This document shows, piece by piece, positions 25,646 to 34,225 of a stretch of DNA of 64,000 nt. The notes under the pieces were generated by a model. That model ran no database searches, was not told where the DNA came from, and saw nothing but the letters and a program-made list of their open reading frames with translations. Within the stretch, counting starts at the first letter, position 1; every line of letters starts with the position of its first letter. The DNA is taken from assembly GCF_001612965.1 (NCBI RefSeq), contig NZ_BDBL01000003.1, positions 186,001 through 250,000 on the forward strand, read 5' to 3'. The position numbers and the translations under genes are program-made. This DNA comes from Nocardia kruczakiae NBRC 101016 (GTDB lineage: Bacteria > Actinomycetota > Actinomycetes > Mycobacteriales > Mycobacteriaceae).

Positions 25646-25933
25646 ATGGGAAGCCGGGAGATCGCGGTCACCGTAGACGAGCAGGACTGGAGCGCCTTGT
25701 GCCAGGCGGCTGAGGCTGCCGGCATGAGTGTGGCGGCCTATGTCTCGTGGGGCGTGCAGATCCTGGCCATGCGGGCCCGCCCCGGCACCTCCGGTCGCCG
25801 CGAGATTCCCTCAGCTCCACCGCGTAGCCGGGACGACGACCTCGCCGAGGAATCCGCCGGGGCGGTCTGGGAGGAAACTTTCACCCAGCGACTGGCGCAC
25901 CGCGGAGACCGCCTCCACGACACCGAGATCTGA
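25646..25933 (+). CDS. small hypothetical protein, ribbon-helix-helix-like N-terminus
   Basis: 95 residues. The start REIAVTVDEQDWSALCQAAE followed by AGMSVAAYVSWGVQ looks like a ribbon-helix-helix (strand, helix, helix), a fold of small DNA-binding antitoxins and plasmid regulators. The C-terminal half is polar. What follows is decayed, so any partner gene may be lost. Confidence 0.6.
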   Translation: MGSREIAVTVDEQDWSALCQAAEAAGMSVAAYVSWGVQILAMRARPGTSGRREIPSAPPRSRDDDLAEESAGAVWEETFTQRLAHRGDRLHDTEI

Positions 25934-26397
25934 CGCATCCGCGGCGGAGGTGAATCGGTACGCGGTCGGATTACCACGCGCATCTGCGCCTGCTCGCCGA
26001 GCTGCTGCACGCGATGTGTGAACACGACCCCGTCGCTATCGCCGCCGCGATACACGCGGTGGTCAACGCCGACATCGACCAAGCCGGAGCCATCCTCGAT
26101 CCGGCCGGGCAGGTCGAGATCTTCAGCGAGAAACCGAACAGGAAGCGCTGCGGCCGGCGGCCCTGTAGGCCCCGGTGGCCGGCGAGCTACGGCAGGTGGT
26201 CACCGCCGCGCGTAGTATCCCGCAGGTCTGTCACTGCGGGCCGAATTCGCCTGTCCTGCTGCGGGTTCGGTCGTCGAGCCGCCAACGCCCGGGGCTGCCC
26301 TTCGTCGGTTCGAACCGCCGGCGGTGGCAGAGCCACGTGCCCTTCACGACGCCCGATCCCCCGGCGATTCCCCGGTTCGGGCACGTTTCGCTTCGTC
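25934..26397 (+). other. 464-bp gap with a decayed partner gene
   Basis: At about 25975-26170 the plus strand reads YHAHLRLLAELLHAMCEHD, then VAIAAAIHAVVNADIDQAGA, which looks like true protein. A stop precedes it, no start codon is available, and its end needs a frame change to finish as TEQEALRPAAL. I take it as the broken second gene of the pair with the 95-residue protein. The remainder to 26397 shows nothing. Confidence 0.4.
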
Positions 26398-26757
26398 TCA
26401 GTCGGGGTCGCTGCGTTGGTCGAGGGCGTGTTGCAGTTCGGTGTTGAGGCGCTGGGCCTCGGCGAGCTGGTCTTCGAGGATGACGATGCGGCACGCGGCG
26501 TCGAGGGCGTTGCCGGCGTCGACGAGTTCGCGCACGCGGGCGGCGATCCGCAACTGATAGCGCGAGTAGCGGCGGTGCCCGCCGGCCGATCGTTGCGGGG
26601 TCAGCAATTCGGCGGCGTCGAGGGCGCGCAGGAACGCAGGGGTGACGTCGAGGATTTCCGCGGCGCGTCCCATCGAGTAGGCGGGATAGGTGTCGTCGTC
26701 GAGCTTGTCGGCGGCACTCGGGCCGCCGGCGGCGTGGTTCGGGTCGGGTTGCTGCAC
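26398..26757 (-). CDS. MerR family transcriptional regulator
   Basis: 119 residues; the N-terminal winged helix YSMGRAAEILDVTPAFLRAL then GGHRRYSRYQLRIAARVREL is typical MerR/HspR-like, followed by a dimer helix (LEDQLAEAQRLNTELQHAL). GTG at 26757 is preferred (GAGAGG five bases upstream) over a TTG at 26775. Effector and targets unknown; a perfect hairpin lies 27 bases upstream. Confidence 0.8.
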   Translation of the reverse strand: MQQPDPNHAAGGPSAADKLDDDTYPAYSMGRAAEILDVTPAFLRALDAAELLTPQRSAGGHRRYSRYQLRIAARVRELVDAGNALDAACRIVILEDQLAEAQRLNTELQHALDQRSDPD

Positions 26758-26783
26758 AGGGCCTCTCGGGGTCAACGCGGACA

Positions 26784-26809
26784 GGCCCCGGCGCGGTTGC
26801 GCCGGGGCC
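26784..26809 (+). terminator. GC-rich hairpin upstream of the MerR gene
   Basis: GGCCCCGGCGC, loop GGTT, GCGCCGGGGCC: a perfect 11-pair stem, followed on the plus strand by a short T-run. It may end plus-strand transcripts or form part of the MerR leader. Confidence 0.5.
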
Positions 26810-27550
26810 CGGGATTTTACGAAGGGGGAAATGTTCTCATTGCTTTACCGACCCGTGAGGGCCGCTTCCACACACCGCATCCACTGCTTTCCGGGATGCG
26901 GATCCTGATGAACGATTACTCAGTGACCACCTCCTGGATCGCCGATGTTCCTACGGTGCTGACGAACTCGATTGTTCGTCCCCTTCCGGCAGGTCCGGCC
27001 AACGTGCACCGGGTCCAGCTGTCGTCCGCCGGAAGGGGACGGTGGAACCTACTTCTTCCGGGCAGTTCACCTGCCCGGCCACTCGGACTCTCATTAATTC
27101 GAACGACAGCGACTCTACGACGACCTACAGCGAATGTCTACACCCGACACAACAGATTTTCGGATACCGGTTCAGGTGTTTATATCTCATCGGCAGATGG
27201 GTTTCGGGGCGCGTGGGCCGGGTAGCTCCAGGGAACTCGACGATGCGGGCAGGAGTGATGGTCATGGCGACACCGGTCCCGTGGCGCGCCACGTCTTCGG
27301 ACCTCGGACGGCACCGGTGGTCGCGGCATTAGGCTTCTTGTAGAACTGCCGTGACACCATCGCGCACCCCGTGACGCGGCCGATCCGGACGACCTTCACA
27401 GCGACGCCGGCCCGCACCGAGCGCTGGAAGCGATCGCGGCCCCCACAGTGTCGGCGACCTTCGACCTCGCCGACAACCGTTCACGCGCAGTCCGCGACGC
27501 CGTGGGTAGGACGGTTGCACCGACACCCGATGGCTGGAGACCGCAGTGAC
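26810..27550 (+). other. 741-bp gap with structured non-coding DNA and a gene tail
   Basis: Open frames here (for instance ATG 27134 to 27343, 69 codons) have odd composition and are not called. A long inverted repeat at 26977-27041 is listed separately. At about 27375-27550 the plus strand reads DAADPDDLHSDAGPHRALEA, then FDLADNRSRAVRDAVGRT, ending in a stop, with coding-like third positions but no start: probably the tail of a lost gene. Confidence 0.4.
26977..27041 (+). repeat. 14-bp perfect inverted repeat with 37-base spacer
   Basis: CGTCCCCTTCCGGC (26977-26990) pairs exactly with GCCGGAAGGGGACG (27028-27041). It lies in a stretch with no convincing gene. It could be a structured RNA, the end of an element or a large terminator. 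Confidence 0.6.
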
Positions 27551-28663
27551 CTACGCGGTCACGGGGATCGACGTCGTACGGGCGCCCTTGCTGGCGAGGG
27601 CGGACACCGGGAGATCGAGGATGGTGCGGAAGCCGGGCTCGGCCGTGGCGACCGCGGACACCGCGTTGCAGGCCATGGCCACTGTCGACAGGAAACTCTC
27701 GTAGCCGCCCGGTGCGACCACCTCGATCGTCTGCTCGCGGCCGACGATGGTGAGGGAGTCACCGCGGGCCACAGGGTCGTCGGCCTCGAAAATGCCGAAG
27801 TGCGTGGCGAATTCGATGACCGGCTCGCCGGCCCGGATACCCCGCGCCCGATGGACGACGCCGGCGACCGTGCCGGCCGGGACGGCGACGTGCTCGCCCG
27901 CCCTGGCGGCGCCGGCGACGAGGTGACGCTCCACGGGGTCCACCTCGATGCTGTCGAGGGTCCATTCGAGGCCACGTGCCAGCGCGGCGATGCTCTGGTC
28001 GAATCCGACATGCCCCATCACCCGGCCCGACCGCTGCCGCGCGTCGAACTCGTCCGGGGTGAGCCCGAGGCCGAACTTCTGCAGAATGGCGCCGTAGCGA
28101 CTCATGTCCGCCGTCCGACGCACCGCCACGCGCTGGACCTCGGTGGTCAGCCCGCTCAGCACCAGCGGCAGCGTGTCCATGAGCATGCCGGGGTTGCAGC
28201 CGGTGCCCAGCACGGAGACGCCGTGCTCCCGTGCGACCCGGTCGAGCCGAGCCATGATCTCGGGGTGGCTCAGGCTCGGCTCGCGCAGCTCCTCGCAGAT
28301 GGAGACCACATTCATCCCCCGCTCGAGGAGCGCCGTGATCGTGGGCTCGATTCCATCCAGCCACGACGACGTGGCGACGACGGCCACGTCGGCGCGCGGC
28401 AGCTCCTCGGCCGACGAGACGACCGGCACCGCGGCTGCGTGCGCGACCAGCGACGCCAGATCGACGCCCGAGAGCGCCGGCCGGACGTCCAGCGCCCCCA
28501 CCAGCGCGCAATCCGCACGAGGGACGAGGGATTCGACGATGGCGAGACCCGTGGCGCCGAGACCGACGACTACCACCTCGAGCTTCGGCGGCACGTCCCG
28601 CATCGATCCCCGAGGCCCGGCGGCGTAGCCGGACGCCGGGTCGAGGGTGTTCGGAGTGCGCAT
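27551..28663 (-). CDS. 2,4-diaminopentanoate dehydrogenase-like (DapB-fold) oxidoreductase
   Basis: 370 residues from ATG 28663 (AAAGG upstream). Rossmann motif VVVVGLGATGLAIVESL near residue 25, then the DapB-like arrangement with VVATSSWLDGIEPTITALL and a conserved GTGCNPGMLMDTLP turn. Relatives oxidatively deaminate 2,4-diaminopentanoate, and some act as amine dehydrogenases, so this enzyme may interconvert an amine and a ketone or imine. A TetR-type operator sits at 28783-28808 in its promoter, tying it to the amine/ketone cluster downstream. Confidence 0.75.
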   Translation of the reverse strand: MRTPNTLDPASGYAAGPRGSMRDVPPKLEVVVVGLGATGLAIVESLVPRADCALVGALDVRPALSGVDLASLVAHAAAVPVVSSAEELPRADVAVVATSSWLDGIEPTITALLERGMNVVSICEELREPSLSHPEIMARLDRVAREHGVSVLGTGCNPGMLMDTLPLVLSGLTTEVQRVAVRRTADMSRYGAILQKFGLGLTPDEFDARQRSGRVMGHVGFDQSIAALARGLEWTLDSIEVDPVERHLVAGAARAGEHVAVPAGTVAGVVHRARGIRAGEPVIEFATHFGIFEADDPVARGDSLTIVGREQTIEVVAPGGYESFLSTVAMACNAVSAVATAEPGFRTILDLPVSALASKGARTTSIPVTA

Positions 28664-28782
28664 CGCACCGCCTTTCTGAGAGGGGCTGGTTCGGAGGGCG
28701 ACCGCGGCCCGAGCGCGTCGGCGGTCGCCTCCACTCGGCATCAGCGGGGTTCTGCCCTGGGGTTCTTCGATCAGAAGACTTG

Positions 28783-28808
28783 TTCATCTGACTTTATCAT
28801 TTGATCAG
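28783..28808 (-). promoter_or_regulatory. predicted TetR operator upstream of the dehydrogenase
   Basis: Reads on the minus strand CTGATCAAATGATAAAGTCA followed by GATGAA. It matches the other sites of the set (consensus GATCAMRTGAttaAGTCA, then ATGA) in position of every half-site. Confidence 0.65.
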
Positions 28809-28884
28809 CCTGTGAACATCTTCTTCCGCCACAGAACTCGCTACCGCCCGGAGTGTTGACCTGCGGCATCGCTATGGATACGCT

Positions 28885-28909
28885 CTGATCAAATGACTTA
28901 GTCGTATGA
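28885..28909 (+). promoter_or_regulatory. predicted TetR operator upstream of 28952
   Basis: CTGATCAAATGACTTAGTC then GTATGA; shares the GATCAAATGA and AGTC blocks with the sites at 28783, 30571 and 39954. It lies 43 bases before a small gene, on the other side of the divergent promoter region of the dehydrogenase. Confidence 0.65.
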
Positions 28910-28951
28910 ATACGGCTGTCCACGGCACAACGATGGGCAAGGGAAGCTTCG

Positions 28952-29179
28952 ATGCAGCGCGCGGATCCGCAGTCACTCGACAGCGATGTGCAGCTCCGAA
29001 TCTGGCTGGGCGGCATGGCTTTCGACTTCCGCGCCACCCGTGCGGCGGCCCACACGTTCTTCACCGAATGGGGACAGCGGCGCCGGGAGGCCATCGAACT
29101 GGTTGTCGAAACGCTGTGCGACCCATGCCTTTTGCCACGCCTTCCGTGCGAGCGATTGTTTCACGATCCGGCGAGCTGA
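28952..29179 (+). CDS. small hypothetical protein
   Basis: 75 residues; ATG at 28952 has AAGGGAAG at a good distance. Soluble, with FDFRATRAAAHTFFTEW and two C-terminal cysteines. Codon third positions are GC-rich as in true genes. No family recognised. The operator 43 bases upstream suggests that it is part of the same regulon. Confidence 0.55.
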   Translation: MQRADPQSLDSDVQLRIWLGGMAFDFRATRAAAHTFFTEWGQRRREAIELVVETLCDPCLLPRLPCERLFHDPAS

Positions 29180-29253
29180 GGTCTCACCCGAGTCCACTCC
29201 CGTTCGCGGGGAAGGAACGGCGGCCGGGAATACGAACAGCGAGGGACATAGAT

Positions 29254-29526
29254 ATGGAAATCCATCGTCAGGCGGGCGTCACGGTATCGATGCCGTCGAC
29301 GCTCGTCGTCCAGCAACGATCGCGAGAAGTTCTCGATCATTTCGAAGTCTGCCCCGAATGTGGCTATGCCGCACACGCATACCTGACAACCACGTACTAC
29401 GCGGACGGCAGGACCACCGTCACCACGCGTGGGACTTGTGGACTGCCCTGCGGTTGGTCCGGCCCGACCGAAGTGCGGAAGATGACCGGACCGACTCGCC
29501 GCGAACCGATTTCGAGCAATCCCTGA
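29254..29526 (+). CDS. small zinc-ribbon-like protein
   Basis: 90 residues from ATG 29254 with GAGGG upstream. CPECGYAAHAYL in the middle and GTCGLPCGW 35 residues later provide two cysteine pairs that could hold a zinc. Function unknown. Convergent with the esterase gene, whose end is 5 bases away. Confidence 0.6.
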   Translation: MEIHRQAGVTVSMPSTLVVQQRSREVLDHFEVCPECGYAAHAYLTTTYYADGRTTVTTRGTCGLPCGWSGPTEVRKMTGPTRREPISSNP

Positions 29527-29531
29527 CGACG

Positions 29532-30494
29532 TCAATCGCCGAAGTGCCTCCGGAGATGGTGCGCCGCGTCGGCGACAGCTCGCCTGGCCTTGTCGATGAC
29601 GGCCACCTCGGTGAAAAAGCCGTGCGGGACACCGTCGTACTGGCGGATTTCCACCTCGGCGCCGGCACGCGCCGCCGTTGCGGCGAAATGCTCGTAGTCC
29701 GACCGCAAGACGTCCACCTCGGCCGCCACGAGCAAGGTCGGCGGCAGCGCGTGCAGCGCCGGCGACAGGATGGGCACAGCCCGCGGATCCAGTTCCGCTC
29801 CCTCGCCTGCGGCGTAGCTCGACCAGAACCACAGCGCGTCGGTCTTGCAGAGAACCGGCGCGTGCTCGAAGGCGTCCCAGGACGGGCCCGCGTGAGCGTT
29901 CGACGTCGCGGGATAGGCCAGGACGAGCGCCCTCGGTGTGGCGCGGCGTGCTTCGGCCAACGAGGTGCAGACCGACAGCGCGAGATTTCCTCCGGCGCTG
30001 TCACCGGCCAGCGCGAGCCGGGACGGGTCGACGCCGAGTGACTCCGCCTCGCGCTCGACCCACTCGTAGGTTCGCAGGCAATCGTCCGCGGCTGCGGGGA
30101 AGACGTGTTCGGGGGCGCGCCGGTACTCGACGGAGATGACGACGCACTCCGCCTCGGCGCACAGCGACCTACAGACGTCGTCGACGCCGTTCAATGTCCC
30201 GACGACGAACCCGCCGCCGTGGATGTAGATCACCGCCGGCAGTCCGACCGCGGACGAAGGGCGGTAACAACGCACTCGGAGTGGATCACCAGGACCGTCG
30301 ACGGCTCGCTCCTCGACGCTGTGCACCAGGCGGATCGGCTGTCGAGCGCCGTCGGCCGTATCGAAGATCGAGCGCACACCTTCCACCCCGTACCGGGCGT
30401 ACGGAGGCGGCGGCGCCTGACTGAGCAGCGCTTGCGCGAACGCGCGCGCGTCCTCGTCGAGCAGGTCGAGCATGGCGGTTTCGGACAGGCCCAT
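29532..30494 (-). CDS. HSL-type alpha/beta hydrolase (esterase)
   Basis: 320 residues of the hormone-sensitive-lipase group. Oxyanion motif IYIHGGGFVVG near residue 90, nucleophile LALAGDSAGGNLAL near 165, acid in AAEVDVLRSDYEHF and histidine in GVPHGFF near 293 complete the triad. Cytoplasmic esterase. In this cluster the natural substrate could be the ester made by the Baeyer-Villiger-type enzyme (36081-37529). It is divergent from the ligase operon and shares the operator at 30571-30595. Confidence 0.85.
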   Translation of the reverse strand: MGLSETAMLDLLDEDARAFAQALLSQAPPPPYARYGVEGVRSIFDTADGARQPIRLVHSVEERAVDGPGDPLRVRCYRPSSAVGLPAVIYIHGGGFVVGTLNGVDDVCRSLCAEAECVVISVEYRRAPEHVFPAAADDCLRTYEWVEREAESLGVDPSRLALAGDSAGGNLALSVCTSLAEARRATPRALVLAYPATSNAHAGPSWDAFEHAPVLCKTDALWFWSSYAAGEGAELDPRAVPILSPALHALPPTLLVAAEVDVLRSDYEHFAATAARAGAEVEIRQYDGVPHGFFTEVAVIDKARRAVADAAHHLRRHFGD

Positions 30495-30553
30495 CCGAGC
30501 CTCCCTTCCAGGTCACCTATCACCTCGCGCAGTAATGAAGCGGGTTTCGGGTA

Positions 30554-30595
30554 TTGACAGGACACCCGATTAGATCACATGATTAAGTCACATGA
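30554..30595 (+). promoter_or_regulatory. promoter with overlapping TetR operator for the gamma-glutamyl operon
   Basis: TTGACA at 30554-30559 and CATGAT at 30578-30583 (18-base spacer) form a plausible sigma-A promoter. The operator, TAGATCACATGATTAAGTCA then CATGA, at 30571-30595 covers the -10 box, so binding should block transcription. It sits between the divergent esterase and the 30618 operon. Confidence 0.65.
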
Positions 30596-30617
30596 CCACA
30601 GCTGCAGAGAGGCAGAC

Positions 30618-31253
30618 ATGTCCGATCCAACGAGTCACCCGGTGACAGGCACTGTGGCGGTGATAGACCGCCCTACCCCGATGGTTCTGTCGGTGGCGCG
30701 TCGTCTTCGTGACGCGTTCGCCCGGGGTGCGACATTCACCGCGGTCGACGACGTCCGGACGGTCCGCCTGTCTTCGACCACCGACGCCCAGAAGGCCTTC
30801 GTCACCTTCACCGGCTCGGAGATCACCGTCTCCGCCGACAGCGGCGCCGAGCCGGACCTCAGCTGGGATGTGCGCTGGCCCGATCCGGTGCCGGCCGAGG
30901 TCGAGCACGAGGCGCTGGGTGGCTTCGCGAAAGAGGTCCAGGTGTTGCTGTCCGGCCCCGACGCCGACTGGCGTTCGGCGGCGGAGACGTTCTGGGAGCG
31001 CGTGAACGCGCTCCGGGGCATGCCGGCCGGCCTCAATCTCTACTGCTTCGATGCGGACGAATTCGCGTCGTTCGGCGACGCCGCGACCGGCTACACGTTC
31101 GTCGGTTCGTCGGCCGCGCTGTCACGCATGTTCGGCGGCCGTTCGCTGGTCATGGAAGAACTCGAGGGTGGTGAACTCGCGCTGCAGGGTTCTCTGTCCG
31201 ATCTCTCGGCGCTGATCGGCGCCAACCTGAAGGTGGTGTGCGGTGAGCTCTGA
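30618..31253 (+). CDS. hypothetical protein heading the gamma-glutamyl operon
   Basis: 211 residues from ATG 30618 with GAGAGG upstream. A beta-rich middle (AFVTFTGSEITVSAD) and a C-terminal helix with GELALQGSLSDLSALIGANL recall SCP2-like hydrophobic-carrier proteins, but I cannot confirm this. No signal or membrane segment. First gene of the operon 30618-39129; its end overlaps the ligase by 11 bases. It may bind the substrate or assist the ligase. Confidence 0.6.
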   Translation: MSDPTSHPVTGTVAVIDRPTPMVLSVARRLRDAFARGATFTAVDDVRTVRLSSTTDAQKAFVTFTGSEITVSADSGAEPDLSWDVRWPDPVPAEVEHEALGGFAKEVQVLLSGPDADWRSAAETFWERVNALRGMPAGLNLYCFDADEFASFGDAATGYTFVGSSAALSRMFGGRSLVMEELEGGELALQGSLSDLSALIGANLKVVCGEL

Positions 31254-32610
31254 CCGTTTCGAAGAATTGACCTCGGTGACGCGCGTGCGAGTCGAGGCGA
31301 CCAACCAGGACGGCGTCCTGATCGGCAAGACGCTCTCACCGGCGAAGTACCGCTCATCTCGTGAGAAGGGCATCGCGCTGCCCGACCTGGCCCTGGGTCT
31401 GGACCTGAACAATCATTCCGCGCTCGGTTTCGGCTTCCCCGAGTGGCGGCGCAACGGCACGATGACCGATATCGAGCTCCGGCCCGACGAGAGCACGCTG
31501 GTCGAATGGAAGCCGGGCCTGGCTTCGGTGATCGGCGACCTCTGGACCCTGCAGGGTGAGCCCATCGGGGCGGACCCCCGTCAGGCACTCAAGCGCATCA
31601 CGGCCGCGTACGCGGAGCGCGGTCTGAGCATCCTGGCCTCCGTCGAGATCGAAGCGACCGTCTTCCAGGAGTCCATCGATCAGGCGCGCGCCCAGCAGTA
31701 CCAGAACCTCACACCGCTCGGCGGCAACGCCGGAGCCGCGCTCGTGCACGCGAAGTCTCCCGATTACGTGGAGTACGTGGAGGCCGTCGTCGCCCGGTTC
31801 GACGAAATCGGAATTCCCTGGGAGGCATATTCCGACGAGGCCGCCAGCGGTCAGATCGAATTCAACATCGCCCCCGCCGATCCGGTGACCGCCGCGGACC
31901 GGTGGGCGCGCGCCCGCCAGATCATGCGCGAGGTCGCCTACTCCCTGGGCCGGTCGATCACCTTCATGTCGAAGTGGTCCGCGGCGTACGGCCAAGGCGC
32001 CCACCTCAACGTCTCGGTCAGCGACGAGAACGGCAACATCTTCTTCGACGCGAACAAGCCCGGCGAGCCGAGCGAGCGCATGCTGCACTTCCTCGGTGGC
32101 GTGATGGCGACGCTCGAGGCGTCGACCAGCTTCGCCCTGCCGACCGTCACCTCCTACCGGCGGCTGATGGAACTCGAAGGGCCGCCGACCACTCAGACGT
32201 GGGGCGTCGCGAACAAGTCGTGTGCCGTTCGCGCGGTGCCGGCCGACAACTCCGCCACACGTCTCGAGTACCGCCTGCCGTCCGCCGACTCCAACGTGTA
32301 CTGCACGCTGGCCGCGTTCCTGGCCGGCGGCTTGCTGGGACTCGACGAGAAGTCGACGCCGCCCGCGCCGTTCGAGCAGATGGCCTGGGCGCTGGTGCCC
32401 GGCAGCGTGCCCGCGGTCCCGAAGAACCTCTACGACGCGGTCGCCGCGCTGGATGCCGACGATCAGCTGCGCCGGTACCTCGGTGACGAATTCGTCGACT
32501 ACTGGGTCGGTCATCGCCGCTGGGAATGGCTGTCCTTCCACACCGAAGCCGAGCGCGACGACGCCCAGCTGTCGGTCTGGGAGTTCCTGCGTTACTTCGA
32601 ACTCGCGTGA
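31243..32610 (+). CDS. glutamine-synthetase-like gamma-glutamyl amide ligase
   Basis: 455 residues of the glutamine synthetase superfamily in its PuuA/GlnA-like branch, which links glutamate to an amine with ATP. Metal and substrate motifs are seen as SVEIEATVFQ (about 128), SGQIEFNIAP (about 204), GQGAHLNVSV (about 250) and TRLEYRLPSADSN (about 340). GTG start inside the end of the previous gene. With aldehyde and alcohol dehydrogenases and a gamma-glutamyl hydrolase downstream, the gene order resembles Puu/Ipu-type pathways, where the amine is masked as a gamma-glutamyl amide during oxidation. Confidence 0.82.
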   Translation: MSSDRFEELTSVTRVRVEATNQDGVLIGKTLSPAKYRSSREKGIALPDLALGLDLNNHSALGFGFPEWRRNGTMTDIELRPDESTLVEWKPGLASVIGDLWTLQGEPIGADPRQALKRITAAYAERGLSILASVEIEATVFQESIDQARAQQYQNLTPLGGNAGAALVHAKSPDYVEYVEAVVARFDEIGIPWEAYSDEAASGQIEFNIAPADPVTAADRWARARQIMREVAYSLGRSITFMSKWSAAYGQGAHLNVSVSDENGNIFFDANKPGEPSERMLHFLGGVMATLEASTSFALPTVTSYRRLMELEGPPTTQTWGVANKSCAVRAVPADNSATRLEYRLPSADSNVYCTLAAFLAGGLLGLDEKSTPPAPFEQMAWALVPGSVPAVPKNLYDAVAALDADDQLRRYLGDEFVDYWVGHRRWEWLSFHTEAERDDAQLSVWEFLRYFELA

Positions 32611-32653
32611 CGTCCGAGGCGTTATCCACCATCCACGGAAGGGAGTGCACACC

Positions 32654-34144
32654 ATGACGACGTCCGACACCGAACAGCTGCGGACGCTGGCCGGCGCCGT
32701 TGCGACATCGTTCGGGATGTGGGAATCCGGTGCGTGGGCCGATGCGGCGGACTCCGAGACCCTCCCGCTGCGCGATCCGTGGACGGGCGAACAGTTCACC
32801 ACCGTGCCGGCGGCCGGCCCCGCAGATGTCGATCGCATCGTCAAGAACGCCCGTGCCACGTTCGACAGCGGTGTGTGGTCGCGGATGGCCCCGACGGCAC
32901 GAGGGCGCATCCTGCTCGCCTGGGCCGACCTGATCGAGCGCGATGCCGATCAGCTCGCCGTCCTGATCTCACGCGAGATGGGCAAGCCGGCCCACCAGGC
33001 CCGCGACTTCGAAGTCGCCTCCGCGGTGCGCAATCTGCGCTGGTACGGCGAGCTGGCGGACAAGCTGATGGACGACTCTCCGCGTGGCCTCCAGGACGCC
33101 GTGGCGTTGGTGACGCGCGAGCCGCTGGGTGTCGTGGCAGCCATCACGCCGTGGAACTTCCCGATCAGCCTCGCCATGCTCAAGCTGGCGCCGGCGCTGA
33201 CGGCCGGAAACAGCGTCGTCCTCAAGCCGGCGTTGCAGACCTCGGCCTCCTCGCTGCGGCTAACCGAACTGGGCAGTCTCGCCGGGCTTCCCGACGGGGT
33301 GCTTCAGGTCGTCACCGGCCGCGGTGCGACCGTCGGCACGGCACTGAGCCGTCACCACTCCGTGGCGTGTGTGACGTTCACCGGCTCGACCGAGGTCGGC
33401 CTGCGGCTGCTCGGCGACTCCGCGGTGTCCAACGGCAAGCCGGTATCCCTCGAGCTCGGCGGGAAGTCGCCGAACATCATCTTCGCCGACGCACCCGATC
33501 TCGAGCAGGCCGTTCGCACCGCGACATGGGCGTTCACCTTCAACACCGGGCAGATGTGCACCGCCGGGTCGCGGCTGTTCGTGGAGAGGTCGGTATACGA
33601 CGAGGTGGTCGCGGGCGTATGTGATCAGATCTCCACGCTCACGATCGGCGATCCGCTCGACCCGGGTACGGTGCTCGGCCCACTGAGCAGCCGCAACCAA
33701 TGCGACACCGTCCTCGAATTCGTCAAATCCGGTGTGCGCGAAGGGGCCACGCTGTTGACGGGCAGCGAGCAAGCCCTCGACGAGGAGCGCTCCCTGGTCT
33801 CGCCGACAGTGTTCGTCGACACCGACTCGTCGATGCAGATCACCCGCGCGGAGATCTTCGGGCCGGTCGTGTGCATCCAGCCGTTCCGGGACGAGGACGA
33901 AGCGCTCCGGCTCGCCAACGACACCGATTTCGGGCTGGCCGCGTCGGTGTGGACGCGCGACGTCTCGCGAATCCACCGGATGGCCCGCGGACTCGACGCC
34001 GGCAACGTCTGGGTGAACTCGTACGAAGAAGGCGTGCCGTCGACTCCGTTCGCAGGCCGGAAGTTGTCCGGCAACGGTGCCGACAAGGGCACCTACGGGC
34101 TGGAGAAGTACACCCAGCTGAAGACGACCTGGATCGCCCTGTAG
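32654..34144 (+). CDS. aldehyde dehydrogenase (PuuC-like)
   Basis: 496 residues, start ATG 32654 (GGAAGGGAG upstream). NAD-binding ITPWNFPISLAMLKLAPAL, catalytic-base region SLELGGKSPNIIF, catalytic cysteine in NTGQMCTAGSR near residue 301, and the C-terminal EIFGPVV / PFAGRKLSGNG. It oxidises an aldehyde to the acid; here probably a gamma-glutamylamino-aldehyde or an aldehyde released downstream. 43 bases after the ligase. Confidence 0.88.
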   Translation: MTTSDTEQLRTLAGAVATSFGMWESGAWADAADSETLPLRDPWTGEQFTTVPAAGPADVDRIVKNARATFDSGVWSRMAPTARGRILLAWADLIERDADQLAVLISREMGKPAHQARDFEVASAVRNLRWYGELADKLMDDSPRGLQDAVALVTREPLGVVAAITPWNFPISLAMLKLAPALTAGNSVVLKPALQTSASSLRLTELGSLAGLPDGVLQVVTGRGATVGTALSRHHSVACVTFTGSTEVGLRLLGDSAVSNGKPVSLELGGKSPNIIFADAPDLEQAVRTATWAFTFNTGQMCTAGSRLFVERSVYDEVVAGVCDQISTLTIGDPLDPGTVLGPLSSRNQCDTVLEFVKSGVREGATLLTGSEQALDEERSLVSPTVFVDTDSSMQITRAEIFGPVVCIQPFRDEDEALRLANDTDFGLAASVWTRDVSRIHRMARGLDAGNVWVNSYEEGVPSTPFAGRKLSGNGADKGTYGLEKYTQLKTTWIAL

Positions 34145-34225
34145 GGCGCTCCCCGTCGGCCGCCGGCGGTGCGGGTCGAAGCCACGAGCATCGGCCCGCA
34201 CCCGCGGCCAGATCCGAGAGACCTG

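Noticed and set aside
26014..27225. 403-codon plus-strand frame running through 26014-27225
   Set aside because: Only its first 50 codons look like protein; the rest is antisense to the MerR gene and crosses hairpins.
27371..28804. 477-codon plus-strand open frame
   Set aside because: Antisense to the DapB-like dehydrogenase; no motif and Arg/Gly/His-rich.
31354..32910. 518-codon minus-strand open frame
   Set aside because: Antisense to the gamma-glutamyl ligase with all its catalytic motifs on the plus strand.
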